Notes: generated by a model not told the origin, from the sequence alone. A DNA stretch of 12,385 nucleotides from an uncultured Dehalococcoidia bacterium (GCA_937954195.1 CALFYR010000462.1:1-12385), one strand, 5' to 3'. Positions 1 through 6,145 are shown, counted from the first letter of the stretch. Made by a program: numbers and translations.

Positions 1-10
1 TTGCTGAACT

Positions 11-34
11 AGTTACTGTGTCGGTTACTGTGCC
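11..34. repeat. Two imperfect 12-bp tandem repeats
   Basis: Two adjacent 12-base units (11-22 and 23-34) match at 10 of 12 positions and share the core GTTACTGTG. They lie beyond the terminator of tRNA-Phe, close to the window edge. More copies could lie outside the window. Repeats beside a tRNA 3' end can be recombinase arm sites of an integrated element, but nothing else here supports that. Confidence 0.35.
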
Positions 35-49
35 GACGCCCCGCCAACG

Positions 50-78
50 AAAAGAGCCCGACGTTATCGTCGAGCTCT
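50..78 (-). terminator. Rho-independent terminator of tRNA-Phe
   Basis: On the minus strand an 11-bp stem (one G-T wobble, otherwise perfect) closes a 4-base ATAA loop and is followed by a run of four T. It starts 12 bases after the encoded CCA end of the tRNA, where an intrinsic terminator for a single-gene tRNA transcript is expected. The T run is short, but the stem is long and GC-rich. Confidence 0.85.
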
Positions 79-90
79 GAATCTGGAAGT

Positions 91-166
91 TGGTGCTGAG
101 GCCCAGGGTCGAACTGGGGACACCGGCATTTTCAGTGCCGTGCTCTACCAACTGAGCTACCTCAGC
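91..166 (-). tRNA. tRNA-Phe (anticodon GAA)
   Basis: The minus strand folds into a full cloverleaf: a 7-bp acceptor stem (GCTGAGG with CCTCAGC), a D arm with GCTC/GAGC, a 5-bp anticodon stem (CGGCA/TGCCG) around the loop CTGAAAA, a 5-base variable loop, and a T arm CCCAG/CTGGG with loop TTCGACC. The anticodon is GAA, so it decodes Phe UUU/UUC codons. The discriminator is A and CCA is encoded in the DNA at 91-93. The gene has its own promoter and terminator. Confidence 0.97.
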
Positions 167-177
167 ACAGGCCCTTC

Positions 178-206
178 ATCGTAGGTTCGCACCTGCTCCC
201 GGTCAA
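178..206 (-). promoter_or_regulatory. Promoter of tRNA-Phe
   Basis: On the minus strand a TTGACC -35 box (201-206) is separated by exactly 17 bases from a TACGAT -10 box (178-183). Transcription would begin near 171, a few bases before the mature tRNA 5' end at 166. The match to the housekeeping sigma consensus and the position relative to the tRNA both support it. Confidence 0.8.
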
Positions 207-244
207 CGAATGACGTATGTCTGTCGAAGGTGTCGGGTCGGGGG

Positions 245-250
245 TATAGT
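245..250 (+). promoter_or_regulatory. -10 box of a likely leaderless promoter (epoxide hydrolase)
   Basis: TATAGT ends 7 bases before the ATG at 258, so transcription starting 7-8 bases downstream would begin at or next to the start codon. There is no Shine-Dalgarno sequence ahead of this ATG, which fits a leaderless mRNA. The -35 region near 221-227 matches poorly. Confidence 0.55.
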
Positions 251-257
251 CGCGGCC

Positions 258-1364
258 ATGCCGCCGCGACCTTTCGAAATCCACGTTTCCGACGCCGACC
301 TCGACGAACTCCGCGGGAGGCTCCGTCGCACCCGCTGGCCCGAGCCGCTGGAAGGCGCGGGGTGGGACTACGGTGCCAACATCACGTACGTCCAGGAGCT
401 TTGTTCGTACTGGCGGGATTCGTACGATTGGAGGGCGCACGAATCCCGGCTGAACGCCATCCCCGGGTTCCTTTGCGAGGTGGATGGAGTGGATATCCAC
501 TACTGGCACGTGCGTTCTGGCGAACCCACGGCCTTCCCGCTGCTCCTGATTCACGGGTGGCCGGGATCAATCGTCGAGTTCGAAGGCGTCATCGAACGGC
601 TTGGGGCCGCCGGCGGTTTCGACCTTGTGGTGCCCGCACTGCCGGGGTTCGGGTGGAGTGGAAAGCCGCGAGAACGCGGCTGGGGAATCTCCCGGATCGC
701 TGCGGCGTTTCACACGCTGATGACGACCGAGCTCGGATATACGAGGTACGGAGTCCAGGGAGGTGACTGGGGTGGCATCATCAGTTCGAAGATGGCATCA
801 GCCTACCCCGAGGCCGTTGCCGCAGCACACCTGAACTTCGTTATCGCGCCGCCACCAGCGGAACCATCGGACGATGACCGGGCTGCGATTGCCCAGCGCG
901 ACCTGTTCCAGGCGGTGGAGACGGGGTACAGCAATGTGCAGGGCACGAAGCCGGACTCCCTTACGGTCGCGCAGTCCGATTCGCCGGCCGGGTTGGCCGC
1001 GTGGATCGTGGAGAAGTTCCGCACATGGAGCGATTGCGGGGGCGAGCTTGAAGCACGGTTCTCCAAAGAAACACTGCTAACGAACATCATGTTCTATTGG
1101 GGGCCGAACAGCGCGGCCAGCGCTGCACGGATCTACTACGAGGCACGGGCCGATGCGGCCTCGTTCCGATACCCCAAAGTGGAAGTACCGACCGGGGTTG
1201 CGGTTTTCCCTGCTGAACCGTGGCGCGTACCGAGGCACTGGGCCGAGCAGCGATATAACATAACGAGCTGGGCTGACATGCCGCGCGGGGGGCACTTCGC
1301 TGCGCTGGAAGAGCCTGAGTTGCTGGCCCAGGACATCCAGGATTTCTTCGCGACGATCCGCTAG
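258..1364 (+). CDS. Epoxide hydrolase (EHN-type alpha/beta hydrolase)
   Basis: This 368-residue protein should add water to an epoxide through a covalent ester intermediate. The N-terminal 110 or so residues match the epoxide hydrolase N-terminal domain typical of microsomal and juvenile-hormone type enzymes, with a Trp/Pro-rich RTRWPEP stretch at about 24-30. The alpha/beta core follows: the oxyanion-hole motif HGWPGS (99-104), the nucleophile Asp170 in GGDWGG, a lid Tyr pair at 293-294, a probable charge-relay Glu320 in AEPW, and the catalytic His346 in GGHF. Length is normal for the family. ATG 258 is chosen because family homology begins there and a -10 box sits just upstream; an in-frame ATG at 210 would add residues unlike the family and overlap the promoter. 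The natural substrate cannot be read from sequence. The gene is alone on its strand and ends in a 4-base overlap with the next gene. Confidence 0.93.
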   Translation: MPPRPFEIHVSDADLDELRGRLRRTRWPEPLEGAGWDYGANITYVQELCSYWRDSYDWRAHESRLNAIPGFLCEVDGVDIHYWHVRSGEPTAFPLLLIHGWPGSIVEFEGVIERLGAAGGFDLVVPALPGFGWSGKPRERGWGISRIAAAFHTLMTTELGYTRYGVQGGDWGGIISSKMASAYPEAVAAAHLNFVIAPPPAEPSDDDRAAIAQRDLFQAVETGYSNVQGTKPDSLTVAQSDSPAGLAAWIVEKFRTWSDCGGELEARFSKETLLTNIMFYWGPNSAASAARIYYEARADAASFRYPKVEVPTGVAVFPAEPWRVPRHWAEQRYNITSWADMPRGGHFAALEEPELLAQDIQDFFATIR

Positions 1365-1714
1365 GGAAGGTTGTGCGTGTAAACCTCGTTGAAGGTGATC
1401 TGGTCGCCTTCCAGCAGTACGAGGTCGAAGCCTCGCATCTTCCGGGTGGAGCCATCAGGTAGCGAAATCGTGCAGATCCAGCGGCCGCAGTATCCGCCCG
1501 GAATCGGCCATGTTTCGTCGGGGACGTATTCCATCGGCGGCGTCATCTTCCAGAGGTTGTCCAGGTACGCACGCAATGCCGCGTGCCCGGTTATCCCCGC
1601 AGGAACCTGCCCGTCTTTGTACGTGACATCCGTGCTGTAGAACGTGAGGAGCGTGTCGGTGTCTTTTTCCGACCATGCTTTCAGCCACGCCGCGTTGTAG
1701 GCAACGATATCCAT
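1361..1714 (-). CDS. SnoaL/NTF2-like domain protein
   Basis: This 117-residue protein has the layout of the SnoaL-like/NTF2 fold: an N-terminal helix (AYNAAWLKAWSEKD, about 5-18), a helix-strand segment TFYSTDVTYKD, then the G-H-x-x-L-R-x-Y-L segment (43-51) and C-terminal strands that would close the cone-shaped pocket. Members include polyketide cyclases, steroid isomerases and many small-molecule-binding proteins, so a specific reaction cannot be assigned. Length is typical of single-domain members. ATG 1714 has GGGGG 8 bases upstream and a good promoter. The stop overlaps the epoxide hydrolase stop through a shared CTAG, so the two transcripts converge. A substrate link to the hydrolase is possible but not shown. 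Confidence 0.85.
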   Translation of the reverse strand: MDIVAYNAAWLKAWSEKDTDTLLTFYSTDVTYKDGQVPAGITGHAALRAYLDNLWKMTPPMEYVPDETWPIPGGYCGRWICTISLPDGSTRKMRGFDLVLLEGDQITFNEVYTHNLP

Positions 1715-1733
1715 TGGGACTACCCCCAGCGGG

Positions 1734-1763
1734 GTTATACCGCAGGCCCGCGGACCGCCTCAA
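1734..1763 (-). promoter_or_regulatory. Promoter of the SnoaL-like gene
   Basis: TTGAGG (1758-1763) and TATAAC (1734-1739) are spaced by 18 bases on the minus strand. Transcription would start near 1727, giving a leader of about 12 bases that contains the GGGGG ribosome-binding site. A short ACCCC/GGGGT inverted repeat spans the start site. The promoter fills most of the 61-base gap to the upstream coiled-coil gene, so the SnoaL-like gene is probably transcribed on its own. Confidence 0.7.
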
Positions 1764-1775
1764 GTACGGCTGTTG

Positions 1776-2324
1776 CTATCGCGCGGAGTTGTCGAGTTCG
1801 ACCACCAGCGTGGCGCGCTCGTTATCAATCGCGCTGATCGAGACGCGGGTGACGCCACCAAGGCTGGAAAGACGCTCCTGGAAGTCCAGGAGGTCGCCGA
1901 AGCCCGAGCCCTTCACATCAACCTGCACCTTCTGGACCCGTGTGTCGGCATCCGGCGCCGAAGGTGCAGGCGCTGCCGGATCGCCCGACGCCGCGTGCTG
2001 GCCCTTAAACCCCGAGGCCAGGCCTTCAAGGCCGGTCACAATGGACTGGATGCTCGTGAGGGCGGCCAGGTAGTCGTCCCGGAGCTTGAGCAGCGGAGCG
2101 GCAATGGCATCGGCGAGACCGGGGAGTTGCGGGACCGTTGGCGCGCTGGCATTTGCGGCATCGTTCAGGCGGTCCTCGAGTTCACCGAGGCGGTCGAGAA
2201 GCCGCTCGTAGTCCTGGCGCAGGAGGTCGTAACGGCGGCGAAGCTGGCGCACGGCGGCATCGCCCGAAGCTGACTCCTGCAGCCGTTCGAGGATGCTCTC
2301 ATCCTGGCCTTCGAATTCGCCCAC
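1776..2324 (-). CDS. Coiled-coil protein of unknown function
   Basis: I do not recognise this 182-residue family. Residues about 10-55 are a charged heptad-rich helix (RQLRRRYDLLRQDYERLLDR region), predicted coiled coil. A second helical stretch covers about 70-105. A Pro/Ala/Ser linker (about 113-128) leads to a compact C-terminal module (about 131-178) with a strand-helix-strand-strand pattern, VQVDVKGSGF, LLDFQERLSSLGGV, and TLVVEL, that resembles small ferredoxin-like or ACT-like regulatory modules. There is no signal peptide or membrane segment. The start is GTG 2324 with a strong purine-rich GGGGGAG 4 bases upstream that lies in a hairpin. It follows the winged-helix regulator by 41 bases on the same strand, so co-transcription and a shared role are likely; the role is unknown. 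Confidence 0.85.
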   Translation of the reverse strand: MGEFEGQDESILERLQESASGDAAVRQLRRRYDLLRQDYERLLDRLGELEDRLNDAANASAPTVPQLPGLADAIAAPLLKLRDDYLAALTSIQSIVTGLEGLASGFKGQHAASGDPAAPAPSAPDADTRVQKVQVDVKGSGFGDLLDFQERLSSLGGVTRVSISAIDNERATLVVELDNSAR

Positions 2325-2328
2325 CGTG

Positions 2329-2357
2329 CTCCCCCGCGAAGCAGTCTGCCGGGGGAG
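2329..2357 (-). promoter_or_regulatory. Hairpin enclosing the ribosome-binding site of the coiled-coil gene
   Basis: In the gap between the regulator and the coiled-coil gene, minus strand, CTCCCCCG (2350-2357) pairs perfectly with CGGGGGAG (2329-2336) around a 13-base loop. The 3' arm is the only Shine-Dalgarno-like sequence for the GTG at 2324 and ends 4 bases before it. No T run follows, so it is not an intrinsic terminator. It would be expected to mask the ribosome-binding site. Confidence 0.65.
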
Positions 2358-2365
2358 ACAGGCGT

Positions 2366-3121
2366 TCAGGCCGTGTGGGCTGCCACCGCTTGCAGCTTTC
2401 GCCCACCCTCGAGGCGATACCCGAATCCCCGTACCGTTACCAGGTACTGGGGCTCGTTCTCGTGCTCCTCGAGCTTTCGCCGAATTCGGCGAACATAGAC
2501 CTTGAAGACGTCCTGTGCTTCCCGCGGAAGGTACTGATAGTCATTCGTAACCGCGTTCAGAATTTCGTGAGGGCGGAGGACGCGGCCGCTGTTACGGGCC
2601 ATGAACTCCACGATCCGGAATTCCGAGGCGGTTAGAGCAACGTACCTACCCGCGCGCTGCACCTCGCATCTATCTACATCGACTGTTAGGTCCCCAACCT
2701 GAAGCAGGCCGCCCGAATCAGTCTGGTTTCCATCATACGCGCCAGCGCGCCGGAGCACCGCGCGCACCTGCGCGACGATGACGCGTTCATCGGCCTGGAT
2801 ATCGAGAAATGCATGGGCTCCAGCGGTCAGACTTTCGGCGACGAGTTCGGGCGTGCCATCGCGGTGGATGGCGATGACCGGGACGCCGGCCATCGAAAGT
2901 TCGACGATGGCGAGGGGCGCAGACGCGGACCGCGGGTCGACGAACCAGGCGACCAGCGAGAATTCGCCTGTCCGGCCGAGCGCGAGAGCCGGTTGGCCCG
3001 GTTCGCGTTCGAGTACAGCGATGGACGCAGCGTGAAGGGCGCGCACGAAGGCGGTCGTGGACACGTCATGCGGCGCGACTACGAGGCAACTCTGGAACGA
3101 TTGGCGGGGGCGCTCGTTCAT
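2366..3121 (-). CDS. OmpR/PhoB-type winged-helix regulator with degenerate receiver
   Basis: This transcription regulator has an N-terminal receiver-like domain (about 1-125) and a C-terminal winged-helix DNA-binding domain (about 137-240). The C-terminal part is clear: VALTASEFRIVEFMA leads into the recognition region, followed by VYVRRIRRKLEE and the wing motif TVRGFGYRLEG. The receiver half has PVIAI and GAHAFLDI where normal receivers have PVI and GA-x-x-[FY]-[IL]-x-KP. However, the paired acidic residues after strand 1 (here VVAPHD), the phospho-accepting Asp after strand 3 (here LVAWFVDPRS) and the conserved Lys after strand 5 are not in place. It may therefore act without phosphorylation or sense a ligand. 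No histidine kinase is in view. I chose ATG 3121; an in-frame ATG at 3172 and TTG at 3181 would lie over or ahead of the promoter. Confidence 0.9.
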   Translation of the reverse strand: MNERPRQSFQSCLVVAPHDVSTTAFVRALHAASIAVLEREPGQPALALGRTGEFSLVAWFVDPRSASAPLAIVELSMAGVPVIAIHRDGTPELVAESLTAGAHAFLDIQADERVIVAQVRAVLRRAGAYDGNQTDSGGLLQVGDLTVDVDRCEVQRAGRYVALTASEFRIVEFMARNSGRVLRPHEILNAVTNDYQYLPREAQDVFKVYVRRIRRKLEEHENEPQYLVTVRGFGYRLEGGRKLQAVAAHTA

Positions 3122-3161
3122 GGTTCCGGTAAAGATTGTGCCTTTTTTAGGGTGGAGGCTG

Positions 3162-3167
3162 ATTATA
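3162..3167 (-). promoter_or_regulatory. -10 box for the winged-helix regulator gene
   Basis: A perfect TATAAT on the minus strand would start transcription near 3155, leaving a leader of about 34 bases before ATG 3121. The matching -35 region (about 3184-3189, TTTCCC at 16 bases) is weak, which suggests dependence on an activator. A palindrome overlaps that -35 region. Confidence 0.5.
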
Positions 3168-3181
3168 AACATCTTTGTCAA

Positions 3182-3195
3182 GAGGGAAAGCCCTC
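3182..3195. repeat. Palindrome overlapping the regulator's -35 region
   Basis: GAGGG and CCCTC form a perfect 5-bp inverted repeat around a 4-base centre. It covers the place where a -35 box for the TATAAT at 3162-3167 would lie. It could be an operator for autoregulation. No second copy was found nearby, and OmpR-type regulators usually bind direct repeats, so the operator role is a guess. Confidence 0.35.
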
Positions 3196-3269
3196 ATTTA
3201 TGGCAATCACATTGCTGAGATGGCCGTGAGGTCGGGGGAAACCCGGCAATGTCTGCGGGATCCAGTTCA

Positions 3270-3299
3270 TTGAAGGCCGGGGCTGCGACGGCCGAATAT
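3270..3299 (+). promoter_or_regulatory. Possible weak promoter ahead of the 48-residue ORF
   Basis: TTGAAG (3270-3275) and GAATAT (3294-3299) are 18 bases apart, and the predicted start would be at about 3306, the ATG of the small ORF. The -10 box is a poor match, so support comes mainly from the spacing and the likeness to the other apparent leaderless arrangements here. Confidence 0.3.
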
Positions 3300-3305
3300 G
3301 AACAT

Positions 3306-3452
3306 ATGGGACACGCACAGCGCATCCACACCTATGACGACGAGCTCCATGACCGGCGCCGCCAGCTGGCAATCGTTCGCCCGCCGATCGACTTCGAGGC
3401 AGAACGGCTGAAGCGGATGGTCGAGAAGGCTCGGGACACGCGCGACCCGTAG
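3306..3452 (+). CDS. Possible small protein, 48 residues, unknown
   Basis: This short ORF encodes a highly charged 48-residue peptide (HTYDDELHDRRRQ, then IDFEAERLKRMVEKARD), probably mostly helical, with no membrane segment or known motif. Its codons have strongly GC-biased third positions, like the real genes around it. The in-frame extension upstream to ATG 3249 does not show that bias and reads as low-complexity Ser/Ala/Gly, so ATG 3306 is preferred. There is no clear ribosome-binding site for 3306; leaderless translation is possible. The longer form from 3249 has GGGGGA at 3234-3239. It lies between the regulator and the mutase operon, and the mutase promoter begins just after its stop codon. 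No function can be assigned. Confidence 0.5.
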   Translation: MGHAQRIHTYDDELHDRRRQLAIVRPPIDFEAERLKRMVEKARDTRDP

Positions 3453-3457
3453 GCCGT

Positions 3458-3487
3458 TTGCTCCCTTAGCGTGGCGCAAACTATACT
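3458..3487 (+). promoter_or_regulatory. Promoter of the methylmalonyl-CoA mutase operon
   Basis: TTGCTC (3458-3463) and TATACT (3482-3487) are separated by 18 bases. Transcription would begin near 3494, about 53 bases before the mutase ATG. It is the best promoter match between the small ORF and the operon. Confidence 0.65.
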
Positions 3488-3501
3488 TCGGGCCGTAATC
3501 G

Positions 3502-3522
3502 CCGCCTCATCGGGCGGGTTTT
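3502..3522 (+). terminator. Small hairpin with T run in the mutase operon leader
   Basis: CCGCC (3502-3506) pairs with GGCGG (3513-3517) around a 6-base loop and is followed by G and TTTT (3519-3522). It looks like a short intrinsic terminator, but it lies between the predicted promoter and the mutase start. It could end transcripts of the small upstream ORF or act as an attenuator. The stem is only 5 bp, so the effect may be weak. Confidence 0.35.
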
Positions 3523-3546
3523 CACGCGTCCCGGAGTCTCCACATA

Positions 3547-5202
3547 ATGCCTATCACCAACAAGCGCGAATGGCTTCAAGGCCCCTACGCCAAAGCCATC
3601 GAACGCGCCCCCGAACGGGCGAAGGTTTTCGAAACGACGGGCAAAATGCCCCTCGAACCCATCTATACCCCGGACGACCTGGCAGATTGGGACCCGGCCC
3701 GGGACCTCGGTTTCCCGGGAGAGTACCCGTTCACCCGCGGCATCCAGCCAACCATGTACCGTGGGCGATTCTGGACGATGCGGCAGTACGCCGGCTTCGG
3801 GACCGCCGAGGAATCGAACCAGCGCTACCGCTACTTGCTCGCCCAGGGCCAAACCGGCCTTTCCGTAGCGTTCGACCTGCCCACCCAGATCGGGTACGAC
3901 TCCGATGACCCCATGGCGGCCGGCGAAGTGGGCAAGGTGGGCGTGGCCATCGACTCGATCGAGGACATGCTGACACTGTTCGACCAGATCCCGCTCGACA
4001 AGGTCACGACCTCGATGACGATCAACGCCACGGCGTCGATCCTGCTCTCGCTCTATGTCGCCGTTGGGAAGAAGCAGGGAGTGAGCCCGGACAAGCTGGG
4101 CGGCACCGTTCAGAACGACATCCTTAAGGAATACATCGCGCGCGGGACGTACATCTATCCGCCGAAGCCGAGCATGCGGCTCATCACCGACATTTTCGCG
4201 TACTGCAAGGATGTCGTGCCGCAGTGGAATACCATCTCCATCTCCGGCTACCACATGCGGGAGGCCGGCTGCACCGCGGCCCAGGAGATAGCCTTCACGC
4301 TGGCAGACGGGATCGCCTACGTCGATGCGGCGATTTCGGCGGGCCTGGATGTCGACGAGTTCGCCGGACGCCTGAGCTTCTTCTTCGCGTGCCACAACAA
4401 CTTCCTCGAAGAGATCGCGAAGTTCCGCGCCGCACGCCGGATTTGGGCCCGCATCATGAAGGAGCGATTCAACGCCAAGAGCCCCCGCTCCCAGATGTTG
4501 CGCTTCCACACGCAGACGGGCGGGGCGACACTCACGGCCCAGCAACCCGAAAACAACATCGTGCGGACGACGGTCCAGGCGCTCGCGGCAGTTCTCGGGG
4601 GGACGCAATCGCTCCACACGAATTCAATGGACGAAGCACTTGCCCTGCCGACCGAGAAGGCAGTCCAGATCGCCCTACGTACCCAGCAGATCCTCGCCTA
4701 CGAAAACGGCGTGGGCGATGTGGCCGATCCGCTGGGTGGTTCGTACTTCGTCGAGGACATGACGAACCGCCTCGAAGCCGAGGCGAATGAATACATCCGC
4801 ACCATCGACAACATGGGTGGCTCGCTCGTGGCGATCGAGCAGGGTTTCCAGCAGAAGGAGATCCAGGAGGCGGCCTACCGCTTCCAGATGCAGGTCGAAG
4901 GCAAGGAACGGGTCATCGTTGGCGTAAACGACTTCGTGAACGCCCGGGAAGACGAGCCGGACCTCCTGCGGGTGGACCCGGCGCTTGGGCAGCGCCAGGC
5001 AGAACGACTCCGCAAGCTACGTGCCGAACGGGACGATGCCGCGGTCAACGCCATGCTGGCGAAGCTGGAAGCGGCCGCGAACGGAACGGAGAACCTCCTC
5101 CCGATCATGGTCGAGGCGGTTGAGACCCGCGTGACCCTGGGCGAAATCAGCCATTGCCTGCGCCGTGTTTGGGGCGAGCAGCGGGAACCGGTGTTCATCT
5201 AG
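3547..5202 (+). CDS. mcmA: Methylmalonyl-CoA mutase, catalytic (large) subunit
   Basis: This is the 551-residue substrate-binding TIM-barrel subunit of adenosylcobalamin-dependent methylmalonyl-CoA mutase, which interconverts (R)-methylmalonyl-CoA and succinyl-CoA in the cytoplasm. Family motifs run throughout: [15 protein letters not shown] (70-84), [20 protein letters not shown] (101-120), [17 protein letters not shown] (190-206), [11 protein letters not shown] (231-241) and [10 protein letters not shown] (351-360). Tyr81, Arg199 and His236 correspond to Tyr89, Arg207 and His244 of the Propionibacterium enzyme. The Tyr/Arg pair marks methylmalonyl-CoA rather than isobutyryl-CoA mutase specificity. 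The C-terminal B12 domain of fused mutases is absent; it is encoded separately at 7004-7408. GGAG at 3533-3536 precedes ATG 3547 by 10 bases. Confidence 0.97.
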   Translation: MPITNKREWLQGPYAKAIERAPERAKVFETTGKMPLEPIYTPDDLADWDPARDLGFPGEYPFTRGIQPTMYRGRFWTMRQYAGFGTAEESNQRYRYLLAQGQTGLSVAFDLPTQIGYDSDDPMAAGEVGKVGVAIDSIEDMLTLFDQIPLDKVTTSMTINATASILLSLYVAVGKKQGVSPDKLGGTVQNDILKEYIARGTYIYPPKPSMRLITDIFAYCKDVVPQWNTISISGYHMREAGCTAAQEIAFTLADGIAYVDAAISAGLDVDEFAGRLSFFFACHNNFLEEIAKFRAARRIWARIMKERFNAKSPRSQMLRFHTQTGGATLTAQQPENNIVRTTVQALAAVLGGTQSLHTNSMDEALALPTEKAVQIALRTQQILAYENGVGDVADPLGGSYFVEDMTNRLEAEANEYIRTIDNMGGSLVAIEQGFQQKEIQEAAYRFQMQVEGKERVIVGVNDFVNAREDEPDLLRVDPALGQRQAERLRKLRAERDDAAVNAMLAKLEAAANGTENLLPIMVEAVETRVTLGEISHCLRRVWGEQREPVFI

Positions 5203-5723
5203 TGAGTGACGACGACACACGGGTACGCGCAGATGAGCGCCGGCGGCTGTTGGCCGAGTTCGAACTCGAGCGGAACCAACTCCTGCGAAACATCGAGACC
5301 TGCCGGCTCCGTGACTTCACGCATCCGTTCATCGGTGAGTGGTCGGTACTCGATATCGTCGACCATGTCGCGAAGAGCGATGCGGCGGCGGCGGCGACGC
5401 TACGCGCTTACCGGGGCGGACGGGTGGAGGGGCTGCCATCCTTCTCGTGTGATGAGCCGCCGACGCCAACACCGCGCGACGTCGGCCAGCTCTCGCCTGC
5501 GCTTGAACGGCTGCAGCAGACTCGCGACGCGCTCGTGAACGCGATCGCCGAGTTCTCCGACGAGGAGCTCACGGCGGAGGGCTCGTTCCCGCCGCAACTC
5601 ATCCAGGCGTGCACGGAGCACGACAAACTTCACTGGCACGACATCGCCGCCAAGCTCGCGGGCATGGCAGCAGCGCGCCGCAATGGCCCGCCGGGCCAGC
5701 AGTCACCATCCAGCGATTCCTAG
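5202..5723 (+). CDS. DinB-like four-helix protein
   Basis: This 173-residue protein matches the DinB/YfiT-like metalloprotein fold, whose members are often thiol-dependent S-transferases or isomerases, many of unknown reaction. The expected metal triad is visible: His55 in VDHVAKSD, and His140 and His144 in EHDKLHWHDI. The GEWSVLDIV segment before His55 is the usual W-[ST]-x-x-[DE]-[IVL] signature. The last 15 residues are a Pro/Ser/Gln tail. The GTG start at 5202 shares one base with the mutase stop TAG, there is no Shine-Dalgarno sequence, and an upstream start would run into mutase coding sequence, so translation is probably coupled. Its role in propionyl-CoA metabolism is not known. It is an uncommon insertion between mutase and epimerase genes. 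Confidence 0.85.
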   Translation: MSDDDTRVRADERRRLLAEFELERNQLLRNIETCRLRDFTHPFIGEWSVLDIVDHVAKSDAAAAATLRAYRGGRVEGLPSFSCDEPPTPTPRDVGQLSPALERLQQTRDALVNAIAEFSDEELTAEGSFPPQLIQACTEHDKLHWHDIAAKLAGMAAARRNGPPGQQSPSSDS

Positions 5724-5731
5724 GGGGAAGC

Positions 5732-6142
5732 ATGCTCACGAAGATTCACCACGTTGGCGTGGTCGTCCACAGCGCTGATGAAGCGATGAAGTTCTATCGC
5801 GATGCGCTGGGGCTCGAAGTCACGGCCGACCGGGTCATCGAGGATCAGGGCGTGCGCGGAGTGCTTCTGCAGATTGGGAACTCAGAGATAGAACTGCTGG
5901 AGCCCACGCGTGAGGACACCGGAGTCGCCCGCTTTCTACAGAGTCGCGGCGAGGGCATGCACCACATCTGCTTCGAATCCGACGACGTGAACAAGGAGCT
6001 CGACGCGGCCCGCGCCAAGGGGATCGAGCTCATCGACCAGGCTCCGCGCCCCGGTCTTGCAGGCATGATTTGCTTCCTCCACCCGAAGTCGAACCACGGC
6101 GTTCTGGTTGAGTTCGCTACGCCGATTGCCGGGGGCCACTAA
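5732..6142 (+). CDS. mce: Methylmalonyl-CoA epimerase
   Basis: This 136-residue vicinal-oxygen-chelate enzyme interconverts (2S)- and (2R)-methylmalonyl-CoA, delivering the isomer that the mutase uses. It has the family signatures KIHHVGVVV (4-12), SEIELLEP (51-58), RGEGMHHICFE (72-82) and NHGVLVEF (121-128). Metal ligands and catalytic acids are in place: His7, His78 and Glu127, with an acidic residue in the IELLEP strand. Length matches bacterial epimerases. ATG 5732 follows a strong AGGGGGAAG ribosome-binding site, 8 bases after the DinB-like stop. It is the only one of three adjacent VOC genes with a complete site, so it is the likely true epimerase of the operon. Confidence 0.93.
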   Translation: MLTKIHHVGVVVHSADEAMKFYRDALGLEVTADRVIEDQGVRGVLLQIGNSEIELLEPTREDTGVARFLQSRGEGMHHICFESDDVNKELDAARAKGIELIDQAPRPGLAGMICFLHPKSNHGVLVEFATPIAGGH

Positions 6143-6145
6143 CCA

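Noticed and set aside
3..80. Open plus-strand frame from the window edge to a TGA at 78-80, possible gene 3' end
   Set aside because: It ends inside the tRNA terminator stem, is only 25 codons and matches nothing recognisable.
3162..3181. TTGACA (3176-3181) and TATAAT (3162-3167) on the minus strand read as one strong promoter
   Set aside because: The spacing is only 8 bases, far too short for a -35/-10 pair. Only the -10 box is kept.
3453..3546. Cobalamin riboswitch ahead of the B12-dependent mutase operon
   Set aside because: The predicted leader is about 53 bases and lacks a B12 box; known cobalamin riboswitches are much longer.
3481..4617. Long open frame (378 codons) on the minus strand inside the mutase gene
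   Set aside because: It is antisense to a clear mutase coding sequence, has Arg/Gly/Val-rich composition and no recognisable motif. Such frames are common opposite GC-rich genes.
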